From contig NC_035433.2 of assembly GCF_002127325.2 (NCBI RefSeq), forward strand, positions 146,564,938 through 146,628,937: 64,000 nt of DNA, written 5' to 3'. The position numbers were made by a program, and so were the translations under genes. The DNA comes from Helianthus annuus (lineage: Eukaryota > Streptophyta > Magnoliopsida > Asterales > Asteraceae). Shown here piece after piece: positions 11,651 through 22,135 of this stretch; within the stretch, counting starts at the first letter, position 1, and every line of letters begins with the position of its first letter. The notes beneath the pieces are model-generated. The model did not search any database, was not told the DNA's origin, and was given only the letters and a program-made list of their open reading frames with translations.

Positions 11651-14455
11651 TTAGTTGGAGAGGGGGACCCAAGCCTTCATAGACTTGGGTTGCCCCTGAG
11701 AATCAAGAAATGTAATTTCAATCTCTTGATGATTTGGAAATTTAACGCCTCCCCCTGAACCTTCACCTGTTTTCGGTTTCCAAGCTTGTTTCTGTTTACC
11801 AGATTGTGTATTATGTACAATTTCTGGTTTTAAAGATTGTGACAAACTAGGTTTCCTTTTAACAGTTTCCGGTTTTAAAGCCTTTTCCATCACCTTTACA
11901 TTTTTACGTCGTTGTTTTGTTTCTTGTTCTTTAATAGTGCGTTTATCATGTTTTGGAGAAACAGGACGACGTTGTGAGTGACCTTGTTCAGAGGGGGTTC
12001 TTTCAACAAAATTTGGTTTGGGCGAGTTTGTGCAGTCTTTAATGATGTGCCCAAACTTCCCACATTTGAAACAAGTTCTCCTTTCAACAAACTTAGGAGA
12101 ATTTGATCGACTAGCAGATGTCGAACCTGTAGAACCTGAGGTACTTGCTCTTTCATCACACCCGTTTGTGTGTTGGGTGTAATTGTTATCGCTATTACGT
12201 TTCAAAATCTTGACTTGTTGTACAAAATCGGTGTTTGATTTGTTTTCAAAAGTCTCAATTTTGTCCGTACCCTTTGATGCTACAAATTTAACATCCTTGC
12301 TTTTCTTCTGATAACGAGCTCCTCTTGTTTCAACCTTAGCCTTTGGCTTTGGAGCTCGTTGTTGTTGTTTACCCTTAAAAGCACTTGGTTGTTGCTTTGT
12401 CGGTGATTTCTGATTTCCAAATTGTTTTCTGATTTCAGCCTTTGGAATTGGATCACATTGAGTAACAGTAACTCCAGGGATCGTCTTTCCCAGAAACTTG
12501 CTTGTGTTATCTTCAAAAACTTTATCAATCAAGGATGGATTGACATTTTTAATTGGAAAATCATTGTCTGAATAAATTTTAACATCTCCGACCAAAGTGT
12601 ACAACAAATTATTGCTTTTAACAGCAGACACAATTTCTTTGTCATTCTTGACATCTTTGACAGGATCTATCACTTTCTTGGCAACAGGTTGCACGGCAGG
12701 AGTAGGAGGATCACAAAGAATATGATTCTCTATTGGAATTTCTACTCCTTTCGTCTCATCAAGTGATTCATCTTGGTCACTTACATCTGATTCATCATCT
12801 GCAGAATCATAGTCCTCAATGGTTGGAGGACTTTGATTTGAAGCACATGATGACTTTTCTTTGTTATCAGATGAGCCCTCCGATGAATTGTCTGGTTTGA
12901 ACCCTAGGCCAGTAACAAATTCCTCAACATCAAGAGGTACACTGGGTTCATACCGAGGCATTTCCTCTTCATCGGGCATTTTGGTATAGTTGTGTCTCAA
13001 AGGGGGTGGACACGCCTTATACCCTACGCCTTTCACATTACCCTTCAGTTTTTGAACGTCTATGATGTGATCGAGCACAAATCGGGAGTTAGAATAACTC
13101 TCCAACTTTTGCTTGATAGCATCATGCTCGCATTTGGCAATGGCTAACTCCTTTTTGGTTTCCTCAACAAGATTAATATAATCGTTAATACTAACTTGTT
13201 TATGATAAACAACTTTGTTCAATTCGGAAACACTTTTCTTTAGGGTTTCAATTACAGATTTAAAATCCTTTTCGTTTCGAGTTAACACCATGTTTGCCTC
13301 TTGGCACTTGGACAGTTCAATAACCAAAATTTGATTGTGACTATGAACCGTTTCAGATTCACGTTTCAATTCATCACATTTAAGTTTCATATCGGCACAA
13401 TCACTACATATGCTAGGAGTTTTAGCTTGAACCTGACTTGTAGAATCTGTGACATTAGCCACAAAGGCAATCTGAGAAGAGAAAGATCCATCTTTAGTGA
13501 GAATCTTCTCCATTTCGTTCGATGTAGCATCGGCTTTCTTGATCAAGTCAGATTTTTGACCTTTTGTCTCCTTGGCATCATCCGACAAATTATCAGCTTC
13601 AGAATCAGTTCTTTCATTTAAATCTGATTCTTCATCCGAACTGCCACTATATCCTGAACTGTCATCATTTCCCAAAGATTCACCATCATTGACATTCTTG
13701 ACAATTTCAGCATAGAACGCAGTTCTTGTTTGATCACTGTTTCCCAACTGTATGGCCGGACCACAATCGACATTTGGATCAAATTGAGGCTGTGTTGTGG
13801 AAACTTGGGCTTGTAGTTGGGTTTGATTGAACTGTGGACACGGAGAAGAGCTTGTATTGGATACAAACGCCGTTTGAAGCTTCGGTTGCTGAACAGAACT
13901 AGAACTAGCTGAAGGACCAAAACCAGGCAAATACATTTCTGTGTTTTGAGTAGGTGTAATCCTTTTAGCTTTTCGAATTTCCTCTTCGTTCTTGTGCTCC
14001 AACTTCTGAATGAATTCATAGATATTAACATTGACAACATTTAAAACGCCCGTATGCTTTAAAAGCTCAATGAATGAACTCCACTTTGGAGGTAGAGCAT
14101 TAGCAAACCGTGCTACCATTTCCTGTTGAGAGACAAGAACACCACCAGAATACATCTCACACATCAAATGATAATAACGAGTAGTTATATCATTTAGGGT
14201 TTCATTCTCTAAGAAGTGAAATGATTCAAACTTCTTCTTCAACAAATCATGATGTGTCTTTCTGGTAGCTGCATATCCTTCTCCTCTCGCTTCCACAAGA
14301 TTCTGTATGTTTTGATTTTGATTCGACAGCAATGCCCATTGACTAGCACTTATTGATGGCTGTGGAAACATACTCTTTGCCCAAGCTGCAGCGGAGGTTA
14401 GCTCTTGACTAGATTGTGAGTCAATACTCCAGTCCCAAGGACTTGTACAACTCAT
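11651..14455 (-). CDS. Copia Gag polyprotein with coiled coil and CCHC zinc knuckle (934 aa)
   Basis: Intact minus-strand frame; the start is the ATG of MSCTSPWDWS, since the upstream open extension has no better start and lies in the leader. N-terminal part is retrotransposon Gag (YYHLMCEMYSGG, ALPPKWSSFIELLK). The middle is acidic and Ser-rich, followed by a probable coiled coil (CDELKRESE… to IKQKLES). Near the C terminus is one zinc knuckle CFKCGKFGHIIKDC (about 12038-12079) for RNA binding. It ends at TAA 11651-11653 without fused protease. Gag normally forms the particle that packages element RNA. With pol deleted it cannot transpose by itself, but the intact frame means it could act in trans or be mobilised by a relative (inference). 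Confidence 0.88.
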   Translation of the reverse strand: MSCTSPWDWSIDSQSSQELTSAAAWAKSMFPQPSISASQWALLSNQNQNIQNLVEARGEGYAATRKTHHDLLKKKFESFHFLENETLNDITTRYYHLMCEMYSGGVLVSQQEMVARFANALPPKWSSFIELLKHTGVLNVVNVNIYEFIQKLEHKNEEEIRKAKRITPTQNTEMYLPGFGPSASSSSVQQPKLQTAFVSNTSSSPCPQFNQTQLQAQVSTTQPQFDPNVDCGPAIQLGNSDQTRTAFYAEIVKNVNDGESLGNDDSSGYSGSSDEESDLNERTDSEADNLSDDAKETKGQKSDLIKKADATSNEMEKILTKDGSFSSQIAFVANVTDSTSQVQAKTPSICSDCADMKLKCDELKRESETVHSHNQILVIELSKCQEANMVLTRNEKDFKSVIETLKKSVSELNKVVYHKQVSINDYINLVEETKKELAIAKCEHDAIKQKLESYSNSRFVLDHIIDVQKLKGNVKGVGYKACPPPLRHNYTKMPDEEEMPRYEPSVPLDVEEFVTGLGFKPDNSSEGSSDNKEKSSCASNQSPPTIEDYDSADDESDVSDQDESLDETKGVEIPIENHILCDPPTPAVQPVAKKVIDPVKDVKNDKEIVSAVKSNNLLYTLVGDVKIYSDNDFPIKNVNPSLIDKVFEDNTSKFLGKTIPGVTVTQCDPIPKAEIRKQFGNQKSPTKQQPSAFKGKQQQRAPKPKAKVETRGARYQKKSKDVKFVASKGTDKIETFENKSNTDFVQQVKILKRNSDNNYTQHTNGCDERASTSGSTGSTSASRSNSPKFVERRTCFKCGKFGHIIKDCTNSPKPNFVERTPSEQGHSQRRPVSPKHDKRTIKEQETKQRRKNVKVMEKALKPETVKRKPSLSQSLKPEIVHNTQSGKQKQAWKPKTGEGSGGGVKFPNHQEIEITFLDSQGQPKSMKAWVPLSN

Positions 14456-15346
14456 TTTGATGAATACCAATTGAAAACCTTCACAAACACAAACTGTTAA
14501 ATTCAAACAGACAAGAATAAAAAGATCAAGACTTGTTCGAAGGATCAAGACTTGTTCGAATGATCAACAGTGTTCGAACGATCACTGTTGAGTTTCGAGC
14601 AAAGACTTCGAAAGACTTCGAAAGATTCACAGTATGAAAGATCCTTATCTTTCGAGCAATTATTTCGAAAGATTCACAATGAACGATCCTTATCTTTCGA
14701 CTCTGATCTCGAAAGATTCACAATGAAAGATTCTTATCTTTCGAACACTGGTCTCGAAAGATTCACTAATCTCGAAAGATTCACAGTGAAAGATCCTTAT
14801 CTTTCGAGATAAATCCTTATCTTTCGAAGAGTAACAGTAGCTCGAACGATTGTATCCTTCGAAAAGATTCCAAGAACGAAAGATAATGTTTAGACTTCGA
14901 AAGACTACTCGAAAGATGCTTATCTATCGAGCTGTCTTTGATCGAAAGATGGTCTTTCGATGTCGAAGGATATCTTTCGAATGATTCTGACACACTGACA
15001 CGAAGTTGACGGGTAGGTGGGAAAGGTGATGGGTTGGTGCACAACTTTCGGCAGAAGGTATGTGCAGACACAACTTTTCACCAACTTTGAAAATGTTACC
15101 CAAAATGGACAACCCTATCCAGAAAACAGTCACCGGGATAATGACCGGAATTTGGCCGGAAATAACAAAGTTCCTTAAAAACAAGTTTTAAGTTACCCAA
15201 CCCAACCTTGAACACTCCCGAAAGGTTTAGAACGCGTTTTTATGTTTAAAAATACAAGAAAACCACCAAAAACGGGTGCTAAACCAAGTGTCCAAACACA
15301 CCAAGAACTTGAACAAACCCGGTTTTAAACAAGGTAAAGAGCCACG
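14456..15346 (-). other. 5' leader of the copia element, rich in TTCGAA-centred motifs
   Basis: Between PBS and gag ATG. Bases 14525-14985 hold many short copies of tcgaaagat / atctttcga and related forms, in both orientations. The short open frames found here on both strands are by-products of this repetition, not genes. Confidence 0.6.
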
Positions 15347-15358
15347 GCTCTGATACCA
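15347..15358 (-). promoter_or_regulatory. Primer binding site (tRNA-iMet)
   Basis: Minus-strand tggtatcagagc, two bases inside the 5' LTR, complementary to the 3' end of initiator tRNA-Met: the standard start of minus-strand DNA synthesis in plant copia elements. Confidence 0.85.
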
Positions 15359-15360
15359 CT

Positions 15361-16043
15361 TGTAGGTCCCTCTCGGAGGATGACGAACCTAAACCTTGTT
15401 ATACAAACCCACTAGCGAGTGCGGAATCCAAGCTAGCAAGCAAACCGAGATGAAACAAGTATAAACACAAACACACAAAGGTTCACCGATTAACACCACT
15501 TGTATTAATACGAATGAAGGTTCCGGTTACAAGCACAATGTTTACAAATTAGTTTTGCAAACTCTCAAGGTGTGTGTGTGTTTCGGACAGAATACTCTCA
15601 ACTTTCTATCTCTCTATGTGTGCCTCTGCCTTCTGTCTAACACACTGCATGGGTATATATATACCCAGCCACAGCAGATCTGATCGAAGGATCCGATAGA
15701 TGTCACGAAGGATCATCTATCGATGTTAAACCTGTCGAAGGATCAGGGATACTGATCGAAAGATCATCTTTCGATCAGACTTCCATCGAAGGGTTCACTG
15801 TGACCTCGAAGGACTATCTATCGAGGTCCATCCATCGAAGGTTCAACTTTCGAGCTCATCGAAGGATCTAACTATCCTTCGATGAGATATCCTTCGAACC
15901 AGACATGTTACATTCATAAACAAACTGCTTGGCCAAGTCAAACTAGGAGGATAGTTGACTTGGTCAAACTTACAAGACTAACATAGACATCGTTTTACAT
16001 CGAGACTGAATACAGACAAAGTACAGACACAAGTGCACCAACA
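15361..16043 (-). repeat. 5' LTR of the 7.8-kb copia element
   Basis: 683 bp, near-identical to 8221-8907. A palindromic gggtatatatataccc block (about 15652-15668) is a plausible TATA region of the LTR promoter. It carries the same tcgaaggat motif cluster. It abuts the interrupted ankyrin exon at 16044. Confidence 0.92.
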
Positions 16044-16560
16044 AAATAACAGGCACAGCAGCCATTGAACTAATAACGATCGGTACCCAGATCAACTTGT
16101 TATGATAAAGCCCAAAGAAGCTGAAGCTGAAAGCGATCATCATGGTCATTATAGAGAGAAAAAGCGTTGCTAAACCTATCATAAGTTTTCTGGGTAATGG
16201 TTCAAAGAAATCTTGTTCATCATAACGAGAAGTAACGATAGATAAGAACATGAGGATTGATGCTGAAGAGAAGATCAAAGAGATAGCATCTGATATGACA
16301 AATGCAATGAAGATCTCTTTGCGGATAAACATAGGGAAACCATTCTTTTGATCATACCCACCCGGAATCGAAAAAGCTACTCCAAATACTATGGTGGCTA
16401 TGAGAGCAGCAACCACCATGCATTGATTAGTAGTTGCTCTCATCCACTGTTCACCTCTGGAAACTAGTTCTTTGTGATTCTCAGTGAATAACTCACGTGG
16501 TGTTTTTCCAGCTGCATTCTTCCTTTCCCTATAAGAAGGAGGGATCATAGACTCAACTTC
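16044..16560 (-). pseudogene. Ankyrin/PGG gene: last exon (5' part), PGG domain, truncated
   Basis: Begins after a CATAG acceptor with EVESMIPPSYRERKN, then TPRELFTENHKEL, a typical PGG-family lead-in. The hydrophobic segments are QCMVVAALIATIVFGVAF, IFIAFVISDAISLIFSSAS, LMIGLATLFLSIMTMMIAF and IWVPIVISSMAAVPVI. The fourth is cut by the retroelement. Read through, it gains 26 foreign residues and stops at 15970. Loss of the C terminus probably affects membrane topology. Confidence 0.85.
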
Positions 16561-16697
16561 CTATGTTAAATCAGGATTCCAAGTTAGTAGTATCCTCTTT
16601 ACAAACAAAAATTTAAATACATAAAGCTTTTAACTTATGATGTTTGTTGTCGTACTAATTCATTCATGTATCCAAAAGATGGAAGCGAGAGAATTAC

Positions 16698-17185
16698 CTT
16701 GAACCACAACAATTCCCATTGCATTTGAAAGGCGACACCTGATACAACATGAAGTCGATTTTTTTCTGCATTCTTCCCAACTAAATGCAACATGTTATTT
16801 CCTTCTGGATCTTTTAAAGGAGTTATCAGGTCCTTCATAGACCCTATCTCATGTAATAGATTGTAGATACTCTCATGACGATGAGACACAGCAATGTGAA
16901 ATATGCTTTGGTTATTATCATTTATCTTCCATATGAGATCCGGACACTGACGAATGAGCTCTACCACAAATTTTGTGTTTCCCATCTCTGCAGCAACAAA
17001 TAGCACCCGGGAAGAGTATGTTCGCTTCGCAATTACGTTTCCCTTTTCGTCTTTCTTCACTGGGTCAGGGGGGCCTCTAAGTTTTTTATCAACATCTTCT
17101 TTAGACATTTCCAATATGTTTTTCCAAATTATTTTAAGCAACTGCATGGCTTCACTTTCCCTTTCTTTCACATGTTCTCCGAAAC
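16698..17185 (-). pseudogene. Ankyrin/PGG gene: exon C (ankyrin repeats)
   Basis: Acceptor TTATAG before GTTTCGGAG and donor GTAATT after …LLWFK. It encodes GEHVKERESEAMQLLKIIW, then ankyrin repeats around RVLFVAAEMGNTKFVVELI, SIFHIAVSHRHESIYNLL and NMLHLVGKNAEKNRL. Frame open throughout; starts phase 1, ends phase 0. Confidence 0.85.
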
Positions 17186-17359
17186 CTATAAACAAAAAAG
17201 TGATAGAAAACAAAGTAGAGCATGAGAAAGTCTATGAATGCATAACTACTAGATGTTAAAGTTATAAGAAAATGTAAGAAACTAAAACGAATGTAATATT
17301 CCATAAATACACAACGAATGACGTATAATAGATATTAGCTAACGAGTGGAGATACTTAC

Positions 17360-17530
17360 ACGACTTTAAGATTCTTGGGAAAAAATGTGGATCTCTGTCA
17401 ATAAATGCGTAAGGTTTTCGAGCCAAAACTCCAAGAAAATCATCAGTTTGCGCAAGTTTGTGGTCAAGCCCAAGTGCATCATTAGTTTCTGCACGCTTGA
17501 GGTCATCTTCCAATATTTTTAGTGCCATAT
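17360..17530 (-). pseudogene. Ankyrin/PGG gene: exon B (linker)
   Basis: Acceptor TTTGTAG, then (D)MALKILEDDLKRAE and FLGVLARKPYAFIDRDP, ending PRILKS plus one base before donor GTAAGTATC. The LGVLARKP core is characteristic of the linker between the two ankyrin blocks in this plant family. Confidence 0.85.
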
Positions 17531-17648
17531 CTACAAAGGATCATCACTTAGTGAGGTAAAAACAATATAATAGATTAAAAAATGATCCATGACTGTATAT
17601 AAAACGGACCATAAAAACTCAATATGGAAGCCATAGAATTAAAAAAAA

Positions 17649-17787
17649 AATGTATGGATGTCAACTTTCGTATAGTTATAAACCTTAAAAGAAGAACAAA
17701 AAATCTCTCATTATCCACAAAAATAAAATGTGTGGATGTCAACTTTCGTATAGTTATAAACCTTAAAAGAAGAACAAAAAATCTCTC
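17649..17787. repeat. Tandem duplication, about 78-bp period
   Basis: Two near-identical copies of a block containing ggatgtcaactttcgtatag and ending atctctc start at 17649 and 17727, separated by a short variable spacer. Followed at 17805-17890 by a ggtacggg-rich tract. Confidence 0.8.
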
Positions 17788-18639
17788 CTATGTAGCACGG
17801 AAATGGGTACGGGACTGGGGTACGGGGACGATACGGGTAAGAGGAACGGCAAAACATAAAAATCCTAGATACGGGTACGGCAAAGGTACAACAAAATAAA
17901 AAATAAAAAGAATAAAAATATATTACACAAAGTCCAAAATCATAAATCATCATTTGTCATTTTAACATATCTATTCAAGAGACAAACTTGCATTCACCCA
18001 AAGCACTTTCACCTTACTTTTTTTGAACATACTTATTTCAACATATCATAATCAAACGGTCACATGATAATTCAATCGTCATTCGAAAATACGTCGCCAG
18101 TTAGTCAAAGTGGAAATCTCGTTCAAGTTTATTTTTTTAAAACTTTGGTGTAACACAGGTGGTTCAGAACATGTCTTGGTCCAACAACATGGTGCAGAAC
18201 TGGGTATTATATGAATTTTTTAAACTATACAGGTTTATGGTGCTTTAGACCGGGTATTTTAAGTTGTTTTTTTAACTGAAAAGGTTTATGGTATTTTAGA
18301 ACTGGGTATTGGTAAACACCTCAATTTCGTTGATTTTACTTTTTTTTAGGTTAGTATGAAACCACCGATTTTACTTTTTTTCACTTTGATGACTTTGATT
18401 TTAGCTGGAGTCAAGGGCGATAAACCCAGAACTACGGTTTGGTAGTCCAGGTGGCGGCAGTGGTGCTTCGCTTCTTGAACAATTGGACTTCATTTTCAGG
18501 TTTCAGGGTGGTTCTTCAACTAGCCTCCCATCACCACCGTCTTCTGTTTTCACCAAGACTAGTATGGTTTATTAGTTTAAAATGTATAATTATCATATAT
18601 ATATATATATATATATTTGTAAAATTCCTTTGCATTGGG

Positions 18640-19960
18640 TCTGTGTTCATGGTTGCTCTGTGTTTGGTTCATATGCATAGTGTATAGGTGTATGGATGGT
18701 CTGTGTTTGGGTCTGTGTTCATTGGGTCTATGTTCAAGGTTGGTCTGTGTATGGTTTTGTGTTCATGTTTGGTCAGTGTATGGTTCATAATGTTATATGG
18801 GTCATTATGTTGTTGCAATAGGTTGTTTATGCAATGTGTAATGAAGTGTGGAATGACTTATTAAAGTAATGGGTCATTAGGTCATTTGGTCTGTGTTCAT
18901 TGACTAATTAAAGTTCATAAGCAATGCAATGTGTATGGTCATTATGTTTGACTTATTAAAGTTCATGTGCAATGCAATAAGCATGGTCCTTATGTTTGAC
19001 TTATTAAAATTCATGTGCAATGCATAGTATGTGTGTGGTTTATTATGTGTATAATGTATAGGTTCATGTGCATTGGGTAAAACTGCAATGTCAAACCAGT
19101 TTGACTTATTAAAGTACAACTCCAGTGTCAAACAATGCAATTTGCATTGGGTCATTATGTTCATGAAATGAGTCAAATTGCAATGTCAAACCAGTTTGAT
19201 TTATTAAAGAAAAACCACAATGCATAGTTTGTATATGGTTAATTATGTGCATAGTGTATAGGTTCATGTGCATTGGATTTATTCATGTGCATAGTGTATA
19301 GGTTCATGGTGTGTTGGGTCAAACTACAATGTCAAACAATGCAATTTGCATGGGGTCAATATGTTCATGAAATGAGTCAAATTGCATTGTTAAACCAGTT
19401 TGATTTATTAAAGTAAAACCACAATGCATAGTTTGTATATGGTTCATTATGTGCATAGTGTATAGGTTCATGTGCATTGGATTTGTTCATGTACATAGTG
19501 TATAGGTTCATGGTGTGTTGGGTCAAACTACAATGTCAAACCAGTTTGACTTATGGAAGTCACTCTGTTGGTGACTAGTTTGACTTATTAAAGTCAAACT
19601 TCAATGTCAAACAATGCAATGTGTACGGTTCATGATTCATTATGTGTATTGGTTCATAATGTGTATTGTGTCATAATGAACCAATACAATGTTAAGCAAG
19701 TAATTAACTTGGTGTATCAACAGAATGTATCAACAATAGGATGCATGCAATACGAATTTAAGTTTCAAGCAGTACTAAGGGTGTATTAGTAGTTGGGACA
19801 TTATGTTGTTTGACGTGTTAAAGTCAAACTAGTTTGACAATGTAGCTTGACTCATTGTAACGATAAACACATTTGAGTCATTATGCAGTTTGACGTTGTA
19901 ATAATACACACATTAGAGTTTTAAACTAAAAAGTTTGACGTGTTAAAGTCAAACTGCAAT
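18640..19960. repeat. Degenerate complex minisatellite in the intron
   Basis: Interspersed short units recur many times: gcatagtgtataggttcatg, caatgtcaaac(c)agtttgac, ttattaaagt and tcattatgttcatg. The best-preserved higher-order unit is about 180 bp (compare 19200-19330 with 19385-19515). No coding function is seen. Confidence 0.65.
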
Positions 19961-19963
19961 GTG

Positions 19964-20308
19964 TGATAGATGTTTGAATCATAACCAGCGGAAGCATTGT
20001 TATCATTTGTTGATTTCATGACGATTGTTGGGAATGATTGTAGTAACTGTGGGTAATTTGCAATGGACAATTTGATGTTGGAATTGTCTTGGTAACGAGA
20101 ATAGTTCCCGCCAAGCCATATATATAATCAGACATGAAGCGGTTATATGTTCTTTCGGTTGAACAAATGGCGGGAATAACTGCCATTTGAATGGGTATCA
20201 ACCAACCGACACACCGGTTCAATACTCGAGTTACATCGTTACATATTTACATAATAACATAAGTATTACATATCCTAAATAAGAATTATGTTTATAATAT
20301 TCCTAATA
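19964..20308 (-). repeat. 3' LTR of the ARID-carrying element
   Basis: 345 bp; pairs with 21786-22130. Contains a tatatata stretch at about 20119. The short open frame in each LTR is not a gene. Confidence 0.88.
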
Positions 20309-20317
20309 CTCTCTCCC

Positions 20318-21688
20318 CTAAACATGATTCATTTTACGAGAGTATTCAAGGACACTTGCATTAGCTTCATTCACGGCTGCCCTCGCTCTGTTGAAATCGA
20401 AGGTCCTTCTGATCCGCCTCCGTTTAATCTCATTCCATCCATTGTCAGTGAACAATGCGTAGTGCTCCATTGGATTTCCAGCAACCTCTTGAACGTCGTC
20501 ATTTCCTGCATCTTCACCAGCATCTCGTTCGACGTCTGCTCCTTCACTTCGGCTGCCTCTTGGATCCAGCATACCTCCAGGCACTTCCTTTTCATCTGTT
20601 ACCTTCTTATCATAGACCTTGGATTGAATAGCCTTGAATTTATAGTAATAAACGAGGACATCTAAGTACATCATGTATACCAAACGTATCAGTTCACCAT
20701 CACTATATTCGAACCCCATCTCTTTGGCTATCATTGGCCAAACATTGTTCTCTGTTACATACCGATATCCCCCTTCTCGTTCTATTATCAGATACACATC
20801 TAATAGACATATCCTTCGATTATTTGAGGCATGAGCCGGAACAGGCCTAGTTGTTATCCCCAATTTTTCTGTTATAAACCATTCCACCATCTCTTCAAAC
20901 TTCGCGTTCAGAATAAACTTGTATTTCCGGACATAGTCATCATTGTCCATCATATCAAGTAATGCCTTACAATCCAGAAAATCCTTGAACTTCATTGTTT
21001 GAAGTATCATCATGTTCCAATCTGGTTCGTTAGATGATATTTCAAGTTTACTGAAATAATCATTCAAGTATTTTGTTTTGAACATCATAAACTCTGTTTC
21101 CATATCCATCATCTTTCGCTTTTCTACTAAACCCATTTCCTCCTCTTTCGATAAACCAGACTTCACACTTACATTATTATTCAGGGGTACGCTAAATGTT
21201 GGAAATAGTTTGCACTTATCACCGGTGAATTTTATAGTAAATCCTTGTGTAATTAATTGATCATAACTTAAGACGTTCCTATCTATGTCTTGTGTAAAGA
21301 ACACACTTTGAATCCTGATCTTTTCGGCCCCTGAAATAACATGTACCGGTCCTATTCCCCGAATAAAATAAAACTGATTTTCACTCGTTCTGGTTTCGAC
21401 ATCATTCATACATTTAATACGTTTAAACATATTAAGGTTTCCAGAAAAATGATGTTTGAGAGTCTTGCTTACGTACCACATTTCTGACCACAAACCCCCG
21501 TCTGTTCCGACTACGAGATACTCCATTATCTGATCCTTTCTTTGGTCATCATCATCTTCATCATCACGTTGTTGTTCCACACCGGTGTTAATGGCGATTC
21601 GTATCAACTGAGATTCTTCATCCTCTTCTTTCCTTTTGCAGTTGGAGATTTGGTGGCCTGGAATATTACAATAGTAACATCGCTTCAT
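20318..21688 (-). CDS. Retroelement protein: CCHC zinc knuckle, degenerate retropepsin-like region, ARID domain (456 aa)
   Basis: ATG at 21688; the frame is also open upstream toward the PBS. Residues 4-17 form a zinc knuckle CYYCNIPGHQISNC. Residues about 65-150 resemble the copia protease/pre-integrase stretch (WYVSKTLKHHFSG… GIGPVHVISG… SYDQLITQGF), but the catalytic Asp-Ser/Thr-Gly after WYV is replaced by SKT, so it is not an active protease. Residues about 263-352 fit an ARID/BRIGHT DNA-binding domain (LLDVYLIIEREGGY, VTENNVWPMIAKEMGF, then an aromatic-rich helix ending YYYKF). The tail is acidic then basic. It lies alone between two LTRs. The ARID assignment is by motif recognition; capture of a host DNA-binding domain is inference. 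Confidence 0.8.
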   Translation of the reverse strand: MKRCYYCNIPGHQISNCKRKEEDEESQLIRIAINTGVEQQRDDEDDDDQRKDQIMEYLVVGTDGGLWSEMWYVSKTLKHHFSGNLNMFKRIKCMNDVETRTSENQFYFIRGIGPVHVISGAEKIRIQSVFFTQDIDRNVLSYDQLITQGFTIKFTGDKCKLFPTFSVPLNNNVSVKSGLSKEEEMGLVEKRKMMDMETEFMMFKTKYLNDYFSKLEISSNEPDWNMMILQTMKFKDFLDCKALLDMMDNDDYVRKYKFILNAKFEEMVEWFITEKLGITTRPVPAHASNNRRICLLDVYLIIEREGGYRYVTENNVWPMIAKEMGFEYSDGELIRLVYMMYLDVLVYYYKFKAIQSKVYDKKVTDEKEVPGGMLDPRGSRSEGADVERDAGEDAGNDDVQEVAGNPMEHYALFTDNGWNEIKRRRIRRTFDFNRARAAVNEANASVLEYSRKMNHV

Positions 21689-21785
21689 CAGCCACTTCCG
21701 TTCCCGTCTCTCGTCTGCACAGTGTTGACACGGTAATGTTGTGGAAGATGCCCTTAGATCAGAAACTGAGGCTCTGATACCACTT

Positions 21786-22130
21786 TGATTGATGTTTTAA
21801 TCATAACCAGCGGAAGCATTGTTATCATTTGTTGATTTCATGACGATTGTTGGGAATGATTGTAGTAACTGTGGGTAATTTGCAATGGACAATTTGATGT
21901 TGGAATTGTCTTGGTAACGAGAATAGTTCCCGCCAAGCCATATATATACTCAGACATGAAGCGGTTATATGTTCTTTCGGTTGAACAAATGGCGGGAATA
22001 ACTACCATTTGAATGGGTATCAACCAACCGACACACCGGTTCAATACTCGAGTTACATCGTTACATATTTACATAATAACATAAATATTACATATCCTAA
22101 ATAAGAATTATGTTTATAATATTCCTAATA
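21786..22130 (-). repeat. 5' LTR of the ARID-carrying element
   Basis: 345 bp; its lower boundary is three bases from the tRNA-iMet primer site at 21771-21782. Differs from the other copy at about five positions by eye. Confidence 0.88.
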
Positions 22131-22135
22131 ATGTG

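Larger units (their letters stand above)
8221..16043 (-). mobile_element. Ty1/copia LTR retrotransposon, gag intact, pol deleted (7.8 kb)
   Basis: LTRs: 15361-16043 (5', minus orientation) and 8221-8907 (3'). TSD AAATA at 8216-8220 and 16044-16048. PBS complementary to tRNA-iMet (tggtatcagagc, minus strand) at 15347-15358; a polypurine tract (caagggggagtt, minus) abuts the 3' LTR at about 8908. By eye the LTRs differ at four bases plus one 4-bp indel, so the insertion is recent. Gag is one long open frame. Of pol only a protease-start remnant (about 11590-11640) and an RNase H tail (about 10795-10990) remain. The element sits in the last exon of the ankyrin/PGG gene in the same transcriptional direction. 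The long coiled-coil gag suggests a SIRE-like lineage (inference). Confidence 0.92.
19964..22130 (-). mobile_element. Small LTR element carrying an ARID-domain ORF (2.2 kb)
   Basis: LTRs of 345 bp each (19964-20308; 21786-22130), about five mismatches by eye. TSD ATGTG at 19959-19963 and 22131-22135. PBS tggtatcagagc on the minus strand at 21771-21782; polypurine tract taggggagagag (minus) next to the lower LTR. On the minus strand the LTR runs TATTAGG…TCA, i.e. non-canonical TA…CA ends. The interior encodes a single protein without integrase or reverse transcriptase, so mobility must depend on enzymes from another element (inference). Confidence 0.9.

Noticed and set aside
17805..17890. ggtacggg-rich stretch as regulatory GC-box cluster
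   Set aside because: It looks like a common dispersed plant repeat fragment in the intron; no gene start is nearby.
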